Shown: piece after piece, positions 10,549 through 21,890 of the stretch | How positions within the stretch are numbered: position 1 is the stretch's first letter | Layout of the letters: every line of letters begins with the position of its first letter | NCBI GenBank assembly: GCA_000827495.1 | Contig: KN817550.1 | Location: 124,001-188,000, forward strand | Source: Hypholoma sublateritium FD-334 SS-4 | Lineage: Eukaryota > Basidiomycota > Agaricomycetes > Agaricales > Strophariaceae | Direction: 5' to 3' | DNA: 64,000 bases | Notes under the pieces: generated by a model | What the model saw: the letters and a program-made list of their open reading frames with translations, nothing else | The model's database searches: none | Told to the model about the DNA's origin: nothing | Program-made: the position numbers and the translations under genes

Positions 10549-12219
10549 CTACAGCATTGGCACCTGGACAAGTTGAGTGTATGGATCCGGGTCAGATGTC
10601 CTCATTAGGCCATCATAAAGAGAAAAGCTCCCTCTGTACGATTCCGGTGGATACCGGATATCCAATTTCATGCTCGAAGTGATATGGGATCCTAGGTAGC
10701 TCACCGCGTCCATGGTGGGTCCTCGAGTCATATACAACTTGACTGATTTCAATTTGCTAATCTTCGTGTCACTTCCGACCTGCTTTCGTTTAATGAACTC
10801 CAGGATCGCTTCGTCTGAAAAGTTGGCGCCGACGTGGCACTCCAGCGTGTTCAGCATTGGACATAGATAACTTCCGTTGGTCGAGTGGGAGAACGATTTG
10901 AGCAGTATATCGGAGGTCGGGCTAGATGCGTTCTCGATGTATGTGCCAGTATTGCCATGGTATGACGGCCTTAAAATTAAGGAAGTGAGCGCTGGACATG
11001 CCCAAAGTCCTTTTAAGAATTCCGTGGCCTCGATGGTGGTAGGATTTGTCGACAGTCGCTGTAAACTTACGCCGACTTTGGTCAGCAGTGAGCTAAATCC
11101 CGAAGGAGTCGACTTGGTCGTCCCATAAACCCAATATTCAAGTACTCGTAGTCGCGGGGCAGTTATCGCGGCGAAGAAGAAATGTGTTTGTGGCTGCATT
11201 TCGTAGATACACAGTGTATCGAGCTTGGGGAGGAAAATGGGGGCCAACTGGTGTCGTTCGCGAGAAATACTAGCACCGCCTGTGAGCTTTAGTGTGCATG
11301 ATTGCAACTGGCTACACCGCGTCAGTATTTGGCCTATTTGCGCCATCGTCAGGTTTCCGTCGAGCCACTGGCCACCCGTCATCGTTAGATGAGTTAACTG
11401 GTCCCATTTGAGCGGTAGGTCTGAGAAACCTTCAAGAAGCCCATAAATCGAAATCTCACGTAGCTTTGAGGCTCTGAGTATTCCGCTGTTCTTCCAATCC
11501 AGGGAGCGTGGTGTGGGCAGGATACATAGTGACTCGAGGTGGGGAACATGGGATGGTTGGAGTCGAGCGATATCAGCAACGGCGTCTGGTGGGCATTGTG
11601 CAGATAGATGTCTCCATCTTGAAGCGTATGGGAGTATGCTTTGAACAAAGAGTTTTCCATAGCCAGAATCGGACGAGCTGTCGGGATCATAAAGCGACAG
11701 GCTGAGTGGCAACTGACCGGATTTCTCCAGCCATTCCGCGACAGCTCGGAGACGCTGCTCGAGAATGTAAGACGGGCGGATCCTCTCTCCGGTGGTTGGA
11801 TCATACAGGGAATGAGGATACGGTATGGGATTTGGGACTGCAATGTGAAGCGCCGACCACAGCCTGGGAGTGTTCAGCGCTACGCTCCTCCACCGACTCG
11901 AAATGCGCGTGAGTACCATGGGCGCTTCTTTCGCACTCATCGTCGGGTTATGCTCGGTCGGCAGACACCACAGGAATATTTCACGAAGGATGTCATCTGG
12001 AAGGGGGGGCGCTTTACGTATGAATGGATAATACCTTTCGAATGTTTGAAGAATATTGGCTTTGTCATGTCGCAGATGCTGTATCCAACGCTCAGCGATC
12101 CTGATTTCATTTTCGATATTCGCGAGCCTCGTTAGAGGTTTGGCAAATATAAATTTTAGCTTTAAATCGCCGTCTTCTGAAGGTCCGCGTGTGTATACAT
12201 TGGAGTATGCCTCCAACAT
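10549..12219 (-). CDS. F-box protein, 556 residues
   Basis: Single-exon frame from ATG 12219. Residues about 33-60 form a short coiled coil (IENEIRIAERWIQHLR). This is followed by the classic basidiomycete F-box start PPLPDDILREIFLWCLP (about 71-87) and ISSRWRSVALNTPRLWSAL. The C-terminal 400 residues are LRR-like with repeated LxxLxL patterns (for example LREISIYGL, LTHLTMTGG), suitable for substrate binding. The likely role is an SCF ubiquitin ligase adaptor. Such genes are amplified into large lineage-specific families in mushrooms. Confidence 0.88.
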   Translation of the reverse strand: MLEAYSNVYTRGPSEDGDLKLKFIFAKPLTRLANIENEIRIAERWIQHLRHDKANILQTFERYYPFIRKAPPLPDDILREIFLWCLPTEHNPTMSAKEAPMVLTRISSRWRSVALNTPRLWSALHIAVPNPIPYPHSLYDPTTGERIRPSYILEQRLRAVAEWLEKSGQLPLSLSLYDPDSSSDSGYGKLFVQSILPYASRWRHLSAQCPPDAVADIARLQPSHVPHLESLCILPTPRSLDWKNSGILRASKLREISIYGLLEGFSDLPLKWDQLTHLTMTGGQWLDGNLTMAQIGQILTRCSQLQSCTLKLTGGASISRERHQLAPIFLPKLDTLCIYEMQPQTHFFFAAITAPRLRVLEYWVYGTTKSTPSGFSSLLTKVGVSLQRLSTNPTTIEATEFLKGLWACPALTSLILRPSYHGNTGTYIENASSPTSDILLKSFSHSTNGSYLCPMLNTLECHVGANFSDEAILEFIKRKQVGSDTKISKLKSVKLYMTRGPTMDAVSYLGSHITSSMKLDIRYPPESYRGSFSLYDGLMRTSDPDPYTQLVQVPML

Positions 12220-13720
12220 CTTTGTATTGTTGGCAGTTAGCAGGCATCACCGATGCGCAATAAATTAAGCGCCCACCTCACAGGTTCAATTGATATAGTT
12301 GTTTTTTGGGTTGGTGTAAACCTCGAATATCGTTTTTGATAACTCTGTTGAAATCTTCTAGCTTCTATGGCAGTCTGTGTTGGGGAGATCAGACGGCGCT
12401 TTCGCGCGAGGCTCATTTTATGTGACCTTTATAATTACAATCAATTTCTACCCGCGTTGGCCGGAACTCCAAAAATTGGGCGCTCCACCAAGTATCTTGT
12501 TCGCTACTCTGGTACCAGATACCCTTGATATAGCCGTTTACCTCTATTACCTATGGCTTGCGACCCACATATATCCTAGGGTATGCAGGTTCGCAGAGGT
12601 ACATAGGTCCGAAAGATACATCTTTAGCTCATCATTACCAAGGGCGGCGCTGGGCGGTGGCATCGCGGTCTTCACCCGGGTCTGGATATGCGGTCGGATT
12701 CATGAATACACTAAGCACATAGAGCAGATATATTTCGTCTCAGAGTCCTTGAACTTATGTTGTTTCTACCCAATTGCTCCTACATTGATCAGTAGATACT
12801 TGATTCTTTGATCAGGCCGGTGGAGAATCATCAAACTAGGTCATTCCGCGTGGTACCGTAAGGTACCTAATCTTTAAACGACATCACGAACATACGGTGT
12901 CTACGGGAGCGAAGTAAATAACAATTTATTTGAACATCCGCCAGCCAAAGACTGTATGGATTCCAGTGTTTCGCATTGTAATTATGATTTGTCAAAGGCA
13001 AAAGGATTTGTCTACGATTTGTAAGAGATCCATTCACAGCGCATTGTAGTATATTGTAGTACGCTAATCAAACGCTAATCATCTTTCGAATACGTCCCGT
13101 CAAATGATGCGCCACATACAACCGTACACATTTAACTTTCAAATGCCGCCATAGGCTGTGTCAGACTGAAACTTAACCTTGAGCCAACGACCACCCTTAA
13201 GTAACAATTCAAAGCTGTATTTCTACCCACTATGGAGAATACATATTAGCTAGCGACACATAATCAAAATAATATTACATAGTAATCTTGATAGGTCGGC
13301 ACTTGGGGGCATTTGTAATACGCCAGATTATTAGCTAATCATAACCAGCAAGATGATTGTATCGAGAAGAGAGGAAAAGGTGAAAGATAATGAATGGCTA
13401 AATTAGATCCGAATGGTTTAAACAAGTCAAGGAACGAAATTGACGAGGAATGATGGGTGACGGGAGGTTGTACATTTGGCCGGCGAAGCTGGAATTGCAG
13501 TGAAATGCGCATTGTCGATGAGCTGAGGGACATTATCAGTGGGGGGCATTATGAAAAGCGCAAGCGATTGTGCCTTGCATGATTTTTCACGACTCACGTA
13601 CATCTATTCGCGCAGCAAATTAAATTGGCGCCGAAGTAGGAATGGATGAGAATAACAGTCCACATAAGAGTCCAAATCGTCAGCGCAGTGTTCTCGAGCC
13701 TGAGCTACTGTAGACTATCG
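12220..13720. other. Gene-poor stretch
   Basis: A 144-codon plus-strand frame (12377-12811) has no recognisable motif and irregular composition. Nothing else is supported. Confidence 0.5.
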
Positions 13721-14882
13721 CTAAGAAGGATCGATTTGTAAACGATATTTGACTTCCTGATAAGGTGGTTGGAGCAAGGGGATTTCGTTGACATCTGCGA
13801 TCTGGTAGAGGAGAGGTCCTAGTGGTTCGGGAAGAGTGGGGAGAGGCCAAATCATGTCTTGTAGATCGCCGCAAACACCCCGGGATGGCCCATCAGCAGG
13901 ATTGAAGCGTGTCGGTATCCACTTGACTTGAGGATCCAGATGGTAGGATTTGCAGATGGCATTGATCCTATGCATCACCCGAGCCAAACGAGCCTTCCCT
14001 TCCCAAGAGCGGTTCTCCATGGCGATAACAACACCCCTGTTGTCCGAGAATATAGGTATCCTGGCGCATCTGTACCCAGCTGCAGCAGCTACACGGAGGC
14101 CCAACTCGACAGCAATCAGCTCAGCCCAGGCAATATCCGTATTCCCACGAGGATTCCTCGGGATATCGTCGCCCACACAGCCCACGCAAGCCATCTACGC
14201 CTCATAATAACACCAGGGCCATATCCTGACGCGTCGACGAAGATGTCGTGTGAACGAGTGAGTGTGACCAAGCAACAAGCATACCCAGAAGACTGAATGG
14301 TGAGCCTGTAGTAGCAAAATGGAGGATATTGATTACGGGAATGGGAAGATATAAGCTTCAGTAGAGGGGGATTGGCAGTGCTCAAACGGTGGAAATGATT
14401 GGCTAGTGTGCAGTCGCCAACTCGAGGACCGCAAGCAACCAACGCATATCCAGAGAGGTATAGTCGTGATCTGTAAATAGAATGAATGTAAACAAATGGT
14501 GTGTCCTTTGATGACCGTTTACTGCAGCTTACATTGAGTTTGGCAACCTGACTTTAGAGTCTGAATCCTCGTCCGGTGGCGACGAAGCGCGCTTGGCTAC
14601 GCTGCATCTGCCCGCGTCGTCGACGATAGAGCTCCGCACGGTCAATTTGTCCACCTCTGGGAGAAATAAGGTGAATTTATCCTGGAAAGACAGGATTGTG
14701 GGATATATGTGGCCGTGAATCCAGCGACGTGCGGGACGTCTGCTATAGTGGTTGAAAGGGTGTAGTAGGTCCGGGTGATCTTCGTTTGGGCGTTCGCGAC
14801 CATCCGAAACGACTAGAGAGGCCATAAGAAGCACCTCATCGCCATGTAAAGGAGGTTTGGAAGTGAGTTTGGATGAGGACAT
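13721..14882 (-). pseudogene. RNase H domain protein, copy 2, frameshifted
   Basis: Exon 1 runs from ATG 14882 to 14533 and exon 2 from 14470, across a clean GTAAGC...CAG intron. Exon 2 encodes DIFVDASGYG and RRWLAWAVWA, then the family continues one frame away as IPRNPRGN, AWAELIAVELG, IFSDNRGVV and NPADGPSRG. The switch lies near 14160-14190 and is too short for an intron, so a frameshift (or sequence error) is the simplest reading. All four catalytic acids are still encoded across the two frames. The tail after NPADGPSRG (DMIWPLPTLP) matches copy 3 (DMIGSAPILP). Confidence 0.72.
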
Positions 14883-15684
14883 GGATGAATATCGGAAGAA
14901 GAAATGATTGCCGGATAACAATAAGCACAGGTAAGCAATTACATAATAATTGGTGTAAATAAAACTTTAGATGATTAGATTTGGATTAGATCGGCCTGGC
15001 TCCAATCTGGCTCAGCGCTCATAGCGCTCATCCATCATCATCGGCATTTTCTATTACTTACCTGCTTTTAATCAGCTATGATTCTCGACGAAGCCGCACA
15101 GCGATTTTTTATTATAAAAAATATTTCAGAAGTGATCGCAAATTCGAGTTGACTCGACGAGTCGGGCAAAACTTGAGTACAACACTAATGGCTCTATTCA
15201 GAGTTGTACTAAGTAAATTGGTGCTAAAGACTTCGTAAATACGTGACTTCAGTTCAAACTAAGATCTGGTTGGATCTACGCAAGATCTACGAGTGAAATT
15301 TCGGATATGATACACTTGTGATATTTCCGAGTGGATTATGGAAGGCAAATGGAAGGATGTGTTTGACAGTGTAAGTCACTCAAGTGTACTAAGTAGTCAG
15401 ATTCGCAGTTTCGAGATTTGAATCTATATACTATGACTGGATGGTGGTCGGATGATCGTTGTCGTTGCCACTTTGATATTCACGTTTCAAAGTGAACGGG
15501 AGGAAATTGGATATTACTGATTAGTACATCAGTGGTCTAGTATTCGAGCGCCGCGCTACACAATTGAATTTCTTTGCTTTTTCTTTGTCTAATTCTTATA
15601 CATGTTCTTCGATTCGGAGACGTGGTCTGGATGGGAAAATAAAGTATCGTTGAGTACCTAAACCTGTTTAGGCCAAATTTCGAC
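14883..15684. other. AT-rich intergenic
   Basis: Between two same-strand RNase H genes. Several stops in all frames; no gene supported. Confidence 0.6.
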
Positions 15685-17165
15685 TCACAATTGTGATAGC
15701 GAGAGCGGAATGCAAATTTCAGTACTTATAGGCAATATGGTGTTGTAGTTCAATACGGTTGATGTGGCCCATGGTTGGACCGTTTTTGTTTGGACCGTCG
15801 GTTGGGGCCTGCGGAGAGAATTAGATAAAGGCTTCAATGGCTCCCCATATGCATATAAGAAACGGATACCATGTGCATGATCAGGTTCTCTCTTGGTCAC
15901 TGAGTAGCGTCGATTCATCAGCGAAGACACCTCCAGGAGGCGTTTCAGCTTTTGGGGCAGAATCGGTGCAGAGCCAATCATATCGCGAAGACCAGATAAT
16001 TCTCCTCGGGACGGGCCGTCCGCAGGGTTCTGAGTCGTTGGTATCCACTTGACCACAGGATTCAAGTGGTATTGCTTGCAGAAACTGTTGATCCGCTGCA
16101 TGGCTTTGGCCAGGCGCTCCTTTCCGACCCCGTCCCAAGAGCGAGTTTGCATGGCTTGCACAACGCCTTGGTTATCCGAGAAGATGGTGAGGTTTTGACA
16201 TTTATGTCCAGCTGCTACAGCGGTACGCAAGCCAAGCTCGACAGCGATAAGTTCAGCCCATGATATGTCGATGCTTCCATTGTGGTTTCGCGGCAGGGAT
16301 TTATTAGGAGTAAACGTCCATGCAAGCCATCTGGACCCAATGGTGAGACCGATTCCGGTTCCCGACGCATCCACAAAGATCTTTGGCTGTTTGGAATTGG
16401 TGGCTTGCACACACCTGCAATGGAACAACTGACCGTTAGAAAAATGGGAATTTGTTCTCAAGTTTTGGCTGGGCAGCTCTGCGCACAAGCTACCAGCAGT
16501 ACCGATCAGAGTGTTCTTTACCGAGGCAGGACTATAGTTAGTCAGTGCACTCGAATCCTTCGGGTGAAGAATAATGTTTTTATCATTCTTAGATGATTTA
16601 GTAATACCATCATTTACAGAATTGTACATGGGTGCAGGTGATGCATGACTGCGCTCATCGTGCGCGCAGACTACGCGTCCCGTAACGGGCAATTGGTGCC
16701 CAAGGACCACGTATCCACCAGCAGCACTTGCATTGTCAATCACAATGTCGTCCAAAAGACTATGAGCGTCTGCTTGACCCCACACATTGTATATACCACC
16801 CTCGGGAAAGGGCAAGGTACACTTGGTACAATCCTGCCGGTACTGTTCTCAAAAGAGAGGGAGATACCGTCCGAAAGATTGTGCGCATTCATTTGGCCCT
16901 GCGCCGCAGATATGCGGCTCACAATGTGCATATCATTCTCAAGAAGAGGTGACATGGGGTTGACAGGCACAGATTGTGCACTATCGCCACAGGCAATATC
17001 CTCAGTCGATGTCAATGGCTCTGCGGAATCTGCGTCTGCTGAGTTGTCACTACCGCGCAAACGTGATAGCAATAACTCAGAAGAGATACCCCTTCCATTG
17101 AGATGGAAAGGGACCGCAGAAAATGATGTTTGGGCGGTTGAAGAGTGACTCGGTGCTGGTGTCAT
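15685..17165 (-). pseudogene. RNase H domain protein, copy 3, probable frameshift in N-terminal part
   Basis: The frame 16815-15685 (376 codons) contains a complete RNase H core: KIFVDASGTGIG (D149), SWAELIAVELG (E188), FSDNQGVV (D214) and NPADGPSRG (D266). It begins without an ATG. Upstream, another frame from ATG 17165 runs to about 16805. It contains GQMNAHNLSDGI, while the RNase H frame opens with GQADAHSLLDDI. This repeated motif shows that both frames were once one reading frame, broken near 16805-16820. No intron of normal size fits there. No reverse transcriptase is present. The gene starts 72 bases from the left end of the KDZ-related element. Confidence 0.68.
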
Positions 17166-17236
17166 GGGAGAAAGAATGAACAAGGTTGAAATGCATTTGA
17201 CCCTTGGGCCATATCTTGGCACGGGGGTGGGAATCC

Positions 17237-17290
17237 GAGATCGTTCCGGTATTCGAGAGTCCGCCCCTTCCGGACAGTCCGGCGGACTGT
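17237..17290 (+). repeat. Left TIR of KDZ-related element
   Basis: Pairs with 22216-22267 in inverted orientation with two 1-base gaps and a handful of mismatches. Confidence 0.85.
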
Positions 17291-17311
17291 TGGCGGACTG
17301 GTCACACTTGA

Positions 17312-17324
17312 GTCACTATGTGAC
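17312..17324. promoter_or_regulatory. Subterminal palindrome GTCAC-TAT-GTGAC
   Basis: Perfect 5+3+5 palindrome just inside the left TIR. A related palindrome sits inside the right TIR (22187-22201). Possible transposase binding site; inferred from position only. Confidence 0.4.
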
Positions 17325-17397
17325 ACGCCCGTCGGCGGCGCTCGCCGCCGAGCGCGACGAGGCCAGCCTCTTCTTGGCCTCTTCACTCAACGCCACT

Positions 17398-19603
17398 ATG
17401 TTGCTATCTGACGTTCTTAGAGGATCCATAGATGTGCCCACTCTACTTTCCATATCTACCTTTCTTAAATATATCCCTCGTTTCAAGCAGGACATCAGTC
17501 TTGCTCAAGATGCTAAATGGCCGGCTGACGAGGCACCGCTCGATTTGCCTCAATCAGTGGCCATATTGCTCTCAAATCTGTGTGAAATTTCAAAGCAAGA
17601 TGTTGATAGCCTCTGGACCTACCTCAGAGAAAGCATCTGGCAACTCGAAGAGAGAGAAAGGGAGATAGATGAGCGATTCAAGTTGCATGGAAAGGACCTC
17701 AGCTATAGTACTTAAATATTGTTATTCACATGCTGTAAATCGACTAAAGCTCTGTGTAGCTGCTATATACCCTCCGCATAATTATTGCACAAACACTGGC
17801 ATCTGTGACCGAGCCAACAAGGGCCAAAAACTGCAAAAAGTGGATCAAACCCGGGGTGTGTTGTATACCTTGGACGGTGTTCGCCCTGTTTGGGTCATTA
17901 GATTTCAGTGCAAAGGTAAGAAATTTCTATCAAAGTATTTAGCACGACATAAAGTGCGATTAAACAGGACTCGGTTGCCAAACAAGTTATTACCATAACT
18001 ACCAAGTGCATAATGGTATATGATACTATTATGAGGGGGGAGTACCCAACATAATACAAGTCGGAGAACATCAATTTGTCGAGAGAAGAGTGATATCTAT
18101 GTGGATTACTGATACCAACATTTCCTCGTGAGTAGAAGTTCGCAATAAGGGACTGTTTACACCAAGTTTACACTAATGTAATGTATATTTCATTTTGCAG
18201 AAAATCATTTACAAACTGTGCGCGTACATATCAGGCTGCACTCGGGGCATCCAATAGTATTCCACCAGACTGGCCATTGAAAGCTGCGCTGAAAGGGGAT
18301 CACGTACAAAATGGATTTATTATTCTGTCTCTTCTCGAGGATCACCTCGAGCACAACACCATTCTGTCTGTACCCCATATTGGGGAACAGGCTGAACGAT
18401 TCACGGCGGCTATCAAAGAAAGAAACATGCGGATCAAGCTCTGTGGGCAACAAGAAATCACTCATCGTTGTGACAGATGTACCCGTTTCTACAAAGGAAA
18501 CGGAGAAGAATGTAAGTACCAATCTTTATTCAAGCACCTGTACATTTGTTGATAGGCTTGAAGCCCCTAAATCTGTCTGGGTTGTAGTTATGGATGGCCT
18601 TACAATTGGCTATCCACGATGCGGCTCTCACAACTGCCATATTCCTTTGACAACAATCAGGGATCGGTTCTGTGCAACACACCGGGAACTTAACAAGGTC
18701 TGTGTGATAAAAGATTGCAATGGCGAAGCTGTACCTGGTAAAATGACCTGTACAAGTTCCGAGCATCAAGAAATTGAGCGTCTGCGAGACTTGCGGGGAC
18801 AGTCTCGCTTTCAGCTACAAGCCAAGCTCAAACGCGCCCGTGTTTCTCATTTAAACGATGCAATAGCCGAGGATGTTGATCAAGCGACACTTTTAGATGA
18901 GGAAGATGAAGAATTTGATCTTCCAACAGATATTTTACATGGAGCCACAGACGGTGTGTCTGATCCACGAGGCGGCACTTCCAATCCTGCGGCCGAGGCA
19001 AAAAAAAAGATCAAGGGACAGTTTGGCCGAAGACGCACTCACAATGAGCAAATTCTTGTTGCCCCATGCGGAATAATCCTTGCCCGAGAGACTTTTTTTG
19101 GCGCAGAGGCTATTTCTACTTGCGCAGTAAGTCTTTTCAGATTGGTACATATCTCTCTAAGTTATATAATTATTCTGCAGGAGTTTATCAAGCGAACATT
19201 TCGTGTCAATGGTCAAGTTCCCAACCATATTTTCTTTGACAATAATTGCTCGCTTGCGAAGCATGTCAAGGATGATCCATTCTTTGCCAGAATTGGGTTG
19301 ACGGTAGATGTCTTTCATTTCAACTGCAAGCATTCTACCCGAGATCAATTCTGCCAAGAGAATTGTAATCCAGCAATATATCAAGAGCTGCATGGCGAAG
19401 ATGGCAAAGCATGGTACTTCAACTCCTCAATTGCAGAGCAAACAAATGTTTGGCTAGGAGGATTCCATGCTATTTTTCGAGAGATGCTGTCAGACAAGTA
19501 TAATTTCTTCTTGGATCAGATGATTCTCCTTCGCAATAGAATGACACGCTCAAAGCTTGCAGCCGATGGTCATTGTCCAATTAACTTGGATCCCAGTACT
19601 TGA
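17398..19603 (+). CDS. CxC5/CxC6 cysteine-cluster protein of a KDZ-related transposon, one internal stop
   Basis: Six exons fit in phase: 17398-17707, 17760-17915, 17968-18127, 18201-18511, 18564-19126 and 19181-19603 (641 codons). An alternative start of exon 5 at 18588 is also in frame. The CxC5-like cluster is YPPHNYCTNTGIC followed by CQTSYYHNYQVHNG. The middle block contains NCARTYQAAL. The CxC6-like cluster is MDGLTIGYPRCGSHNC, RFCATH, VCVIKDC and TCTSSEH. The C-terminal part (about 500-640) has HIFFDNNCSLAKHV, DVFHFNCKH, FCQENCNP and SIAEQTNVWLGG, an arrangement of D, H and E that could be the RNase H-like transposase core. Codon 174 is TGA (18021-18023), in frame with both sides, so this copy is probably inactive unless read through. 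Confidence 0.82.
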
Positions 19604-19640
19604 ATCATAATTAATGTCCTTCTGTGATTGATAGTAAATA

Positions 19641-19732
19641 ATACAAATTGATGTGTAATGGGAATGAATGACAACGGGAATGAATGATACAAATCGATGT
19701 GTAATGGGAATGAATGACAACGGGAATGAATG
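19641..19732 (+). repeat. Two tandem 46-base units
   Basis: Units at 19641 and 19687 differ at one position. Each contains two GGGAATGAATGA motifs. They lie between the convergent stop codons of the two transposon genes. Confidence 0.85.
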
Positions 19733-19801
19733 ACAATGGGCAAAGGAAACAGTGGAACAGTGGAACAAAGGCGAAACTCAAAAGAATACGGAAGGAAGGA
19801 T

Positions 19802-21648
19802 CTAATTATCTACATTGTCATCGTCTTCGCCATCCGATCCAGAGATAGTAAGATCAATAACAGTAGAGGATGTCGATGCTCTGGAAGAAATTCTACGTGC
19901 AGCTTTTAACTCGGCCCTAGGAGCACGGTTCGTACCCATAAACGTGGACCATAGCCCCGCAGATGTACAACCTGCATCGAGAGCTTGTTGCTTGGCTTGA
20001 AGAGGCGCATGATCCCAGCGGCCACGGTTTTCATAGAATGTTGACCTCTTGAATGGAACCGGAAAGTGTCGCTCAAAGATGTCCTTGACTTTTTTGCCAG
20101 ACTTCGAGGCGTCGGCAGATTCTTTGAAGCACGAGACAATGTCAACCACATGGAAGTCTCCTGGCCAGGTTTTTGACAAAGCTGGCACCTGAGCAGATGA
20201 GCCTGACAGAAGGTCCTCCTGCTTGATGTGATCATCGGAGTGTCGACGAACAGATGGGGAGGGCAAAACAAAAAGTCGGCGGACGGGAGTAGGGGACTGC
20301 AAATCCTCATCTTCATCGTCAGTACTATCAGCAATTTCCTCGCTTGACGTGGTGTAGATCTTTCGTTTCTTCGGAAGCTTTGGGCCGATAAACAATGGAA
20401 CAACCTTAGTCAGTGCCGTAGATGCCATGTAAGGCTCGCGTGGGGTGGTGGAGACCTTTGGCGTCCGTGACGAGAGTGCCTGCAGCTCACGGTTTGACAT
20501 CCGGTCCTTGATATATGCGCGTTCTCCAGCCAGGTTGGTTCTCATGTGGGGAACTGGGTGCTTAGGAAATGCAGCATAACGCGGAAGATCTTTTGTCGAG
20601 ACAAGATTGGATGGCTTGAGAAAAATGCTGAACAACTGCTCGCTCACGGTCACTGTATGTGGTAGCTGAATTGTTGTCCACACGCCGAGTCGCATGTCGA
20701 ATAGCTTTAGTCGACGGGTGGTGGCCAAATCAAGATCTTCGAGTATATCCTGATTGATTTCGAAGTGTGGCCATGTAAAACCGGCCTGAAACTTGACGAT
20801 GTTGGGGTCAGCATTCTCCTGCAAGAAGAAATCAGTCATGAACTGCATGAATAGGGAATAGGTCTCTTTACTTACCTGGGTCCATGCATACGCAATGACA
20901 GTATGCTTCGCCCGGCGCGCGTTCTCCACTTTTGCCATCTCTGATGTGCGGCGCTTTGCCTGGAGCTCCTGCTCACTGGCCATCTGTTGCGTAAAAATAG
21001 GGGACATGTGCGATGAAAACGTAGGCTGTACGGCTGTTGCTGACATAGTTGTGGGTAGAGTTTGTTGCGAACGCGGTGGCAGATGATTTGGCAGGAGGCA
21101 GGGGTTGGTAGACAATGATGAGGGTATAGCAGGATTTGGTGGGGGCGAAAGAGAGTCCTGGCATGCCGTTTCCTTGCTGACAAGGTGTGGTGGGCTCAAA
21201 CAACCTCCAGCTTCGATGCAATGTTTCTTGCATAGTCGGCTGCGGCAATCCTTTCGAATTCGTCGTGAGTTACACCCCAGAGTGCGACATTCTTTGCCTG
21301 AGGCTGCAGCTACAGTTGTTTGTGGTGCTTGGGTCGTATTCTGAGGAGCCGATGGTGGGGCAGGTGATTCTGTGGCTGGGCGCGAGGAACCAGGCTGCCA
21401 ACGGATGAAGTTGCAAGCTTTCCCATCGTCGTCTATGAACTGGCACTTTTAAAGTTGTTAAAGGCTGCGAGAATATATAATGTACAATTCATGCTTACAA
21501 TGGCAACTGGACGACCCTTGTTTCCGTTACTGTTGGACTTGCACGGCCGGTATTCGACGAATTGACCACATTTATGGCAATTGATCATCCCTCCATGGTT
21601 GAAGTTGAAGTGCGGCGTCGATGGAGCCCCGAAGACAAATTGTGACAT
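19802..21648 (-). CDS. Zinc-cluster partner protein of the KDZ-related transposon
   Basis: Three exons: 21648-21499, 21445-20876 and 20818-19802, giving 578 residues; the second intron is 57 bases and stays open if retained. The ATG at 21648 opens MSQFVFGAPSTPHF. Residues about 22-68 resemble a GRF-type zinc finger: NCHKCGQF, GNKGRPVA, then after the first intron CQFIDDDGKACNFIRW. A second cysteine cluster follows (ECRTLGCNSRR, CRSRLCKKHCIEAGGC). The middle region is helical and the C-terminus acidic. GRF fingers bind single-stranded nucleic acid in other proteins. Its role here (target or end recognition, or silencing defence) is inferred. No stop or shift is seen. Confidence 0.75.
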
Positions 21649-21729
21649 TGTAGGTGCTTGCTTTGGCCTTCAAGAGCGACATGAAGGATGTGCACATGCA
21701 TAGAGTGTACATTTTGGTCAGGCATCTAG

Positions 21730-21890
21730 CACATCAGCAATGCCTGATTTTTGGACCCATGCTATGGCACTGTGGGAAGCTATGCAGTGCTGTATAGCGC
21801 CCGCATAGTGTCCCATAGTGTCATAGCATGGGTCCCCATCTGCATAGCGCTGGGTAGCCCCTGTAGCATTCCCTGACATTGCTGATGCAA
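21730..21890. mobile_element. 161-bp MITE nested in the KDZ-related element
   Basis: Flanked by the 8-bp direct repeat GCATCTAG at 21722-21729 and 21891-21898. The ends share CATCAGCAATG in inverted orientation. Internal arms of 25 bases (21753-21777 and 21811-21835) pair at 23 positions, so the whole unit can fold into a long hairpin. No coding capacity. The 8-bp duplication suggests a hAT- or KDZ-mobilised element. Confidence 0.78.

Noticed and set aside
12377..12811. 144-codon plus-strand frame
   Set aside because: No homology that I can recognise, no splice context, and composition unlike neighbouring genes.
19641..19732. Repeat array that might suggest CRISPR
   Set aside because: Only two directly adjacent units with no spacers, and the genome is eukaryotic.
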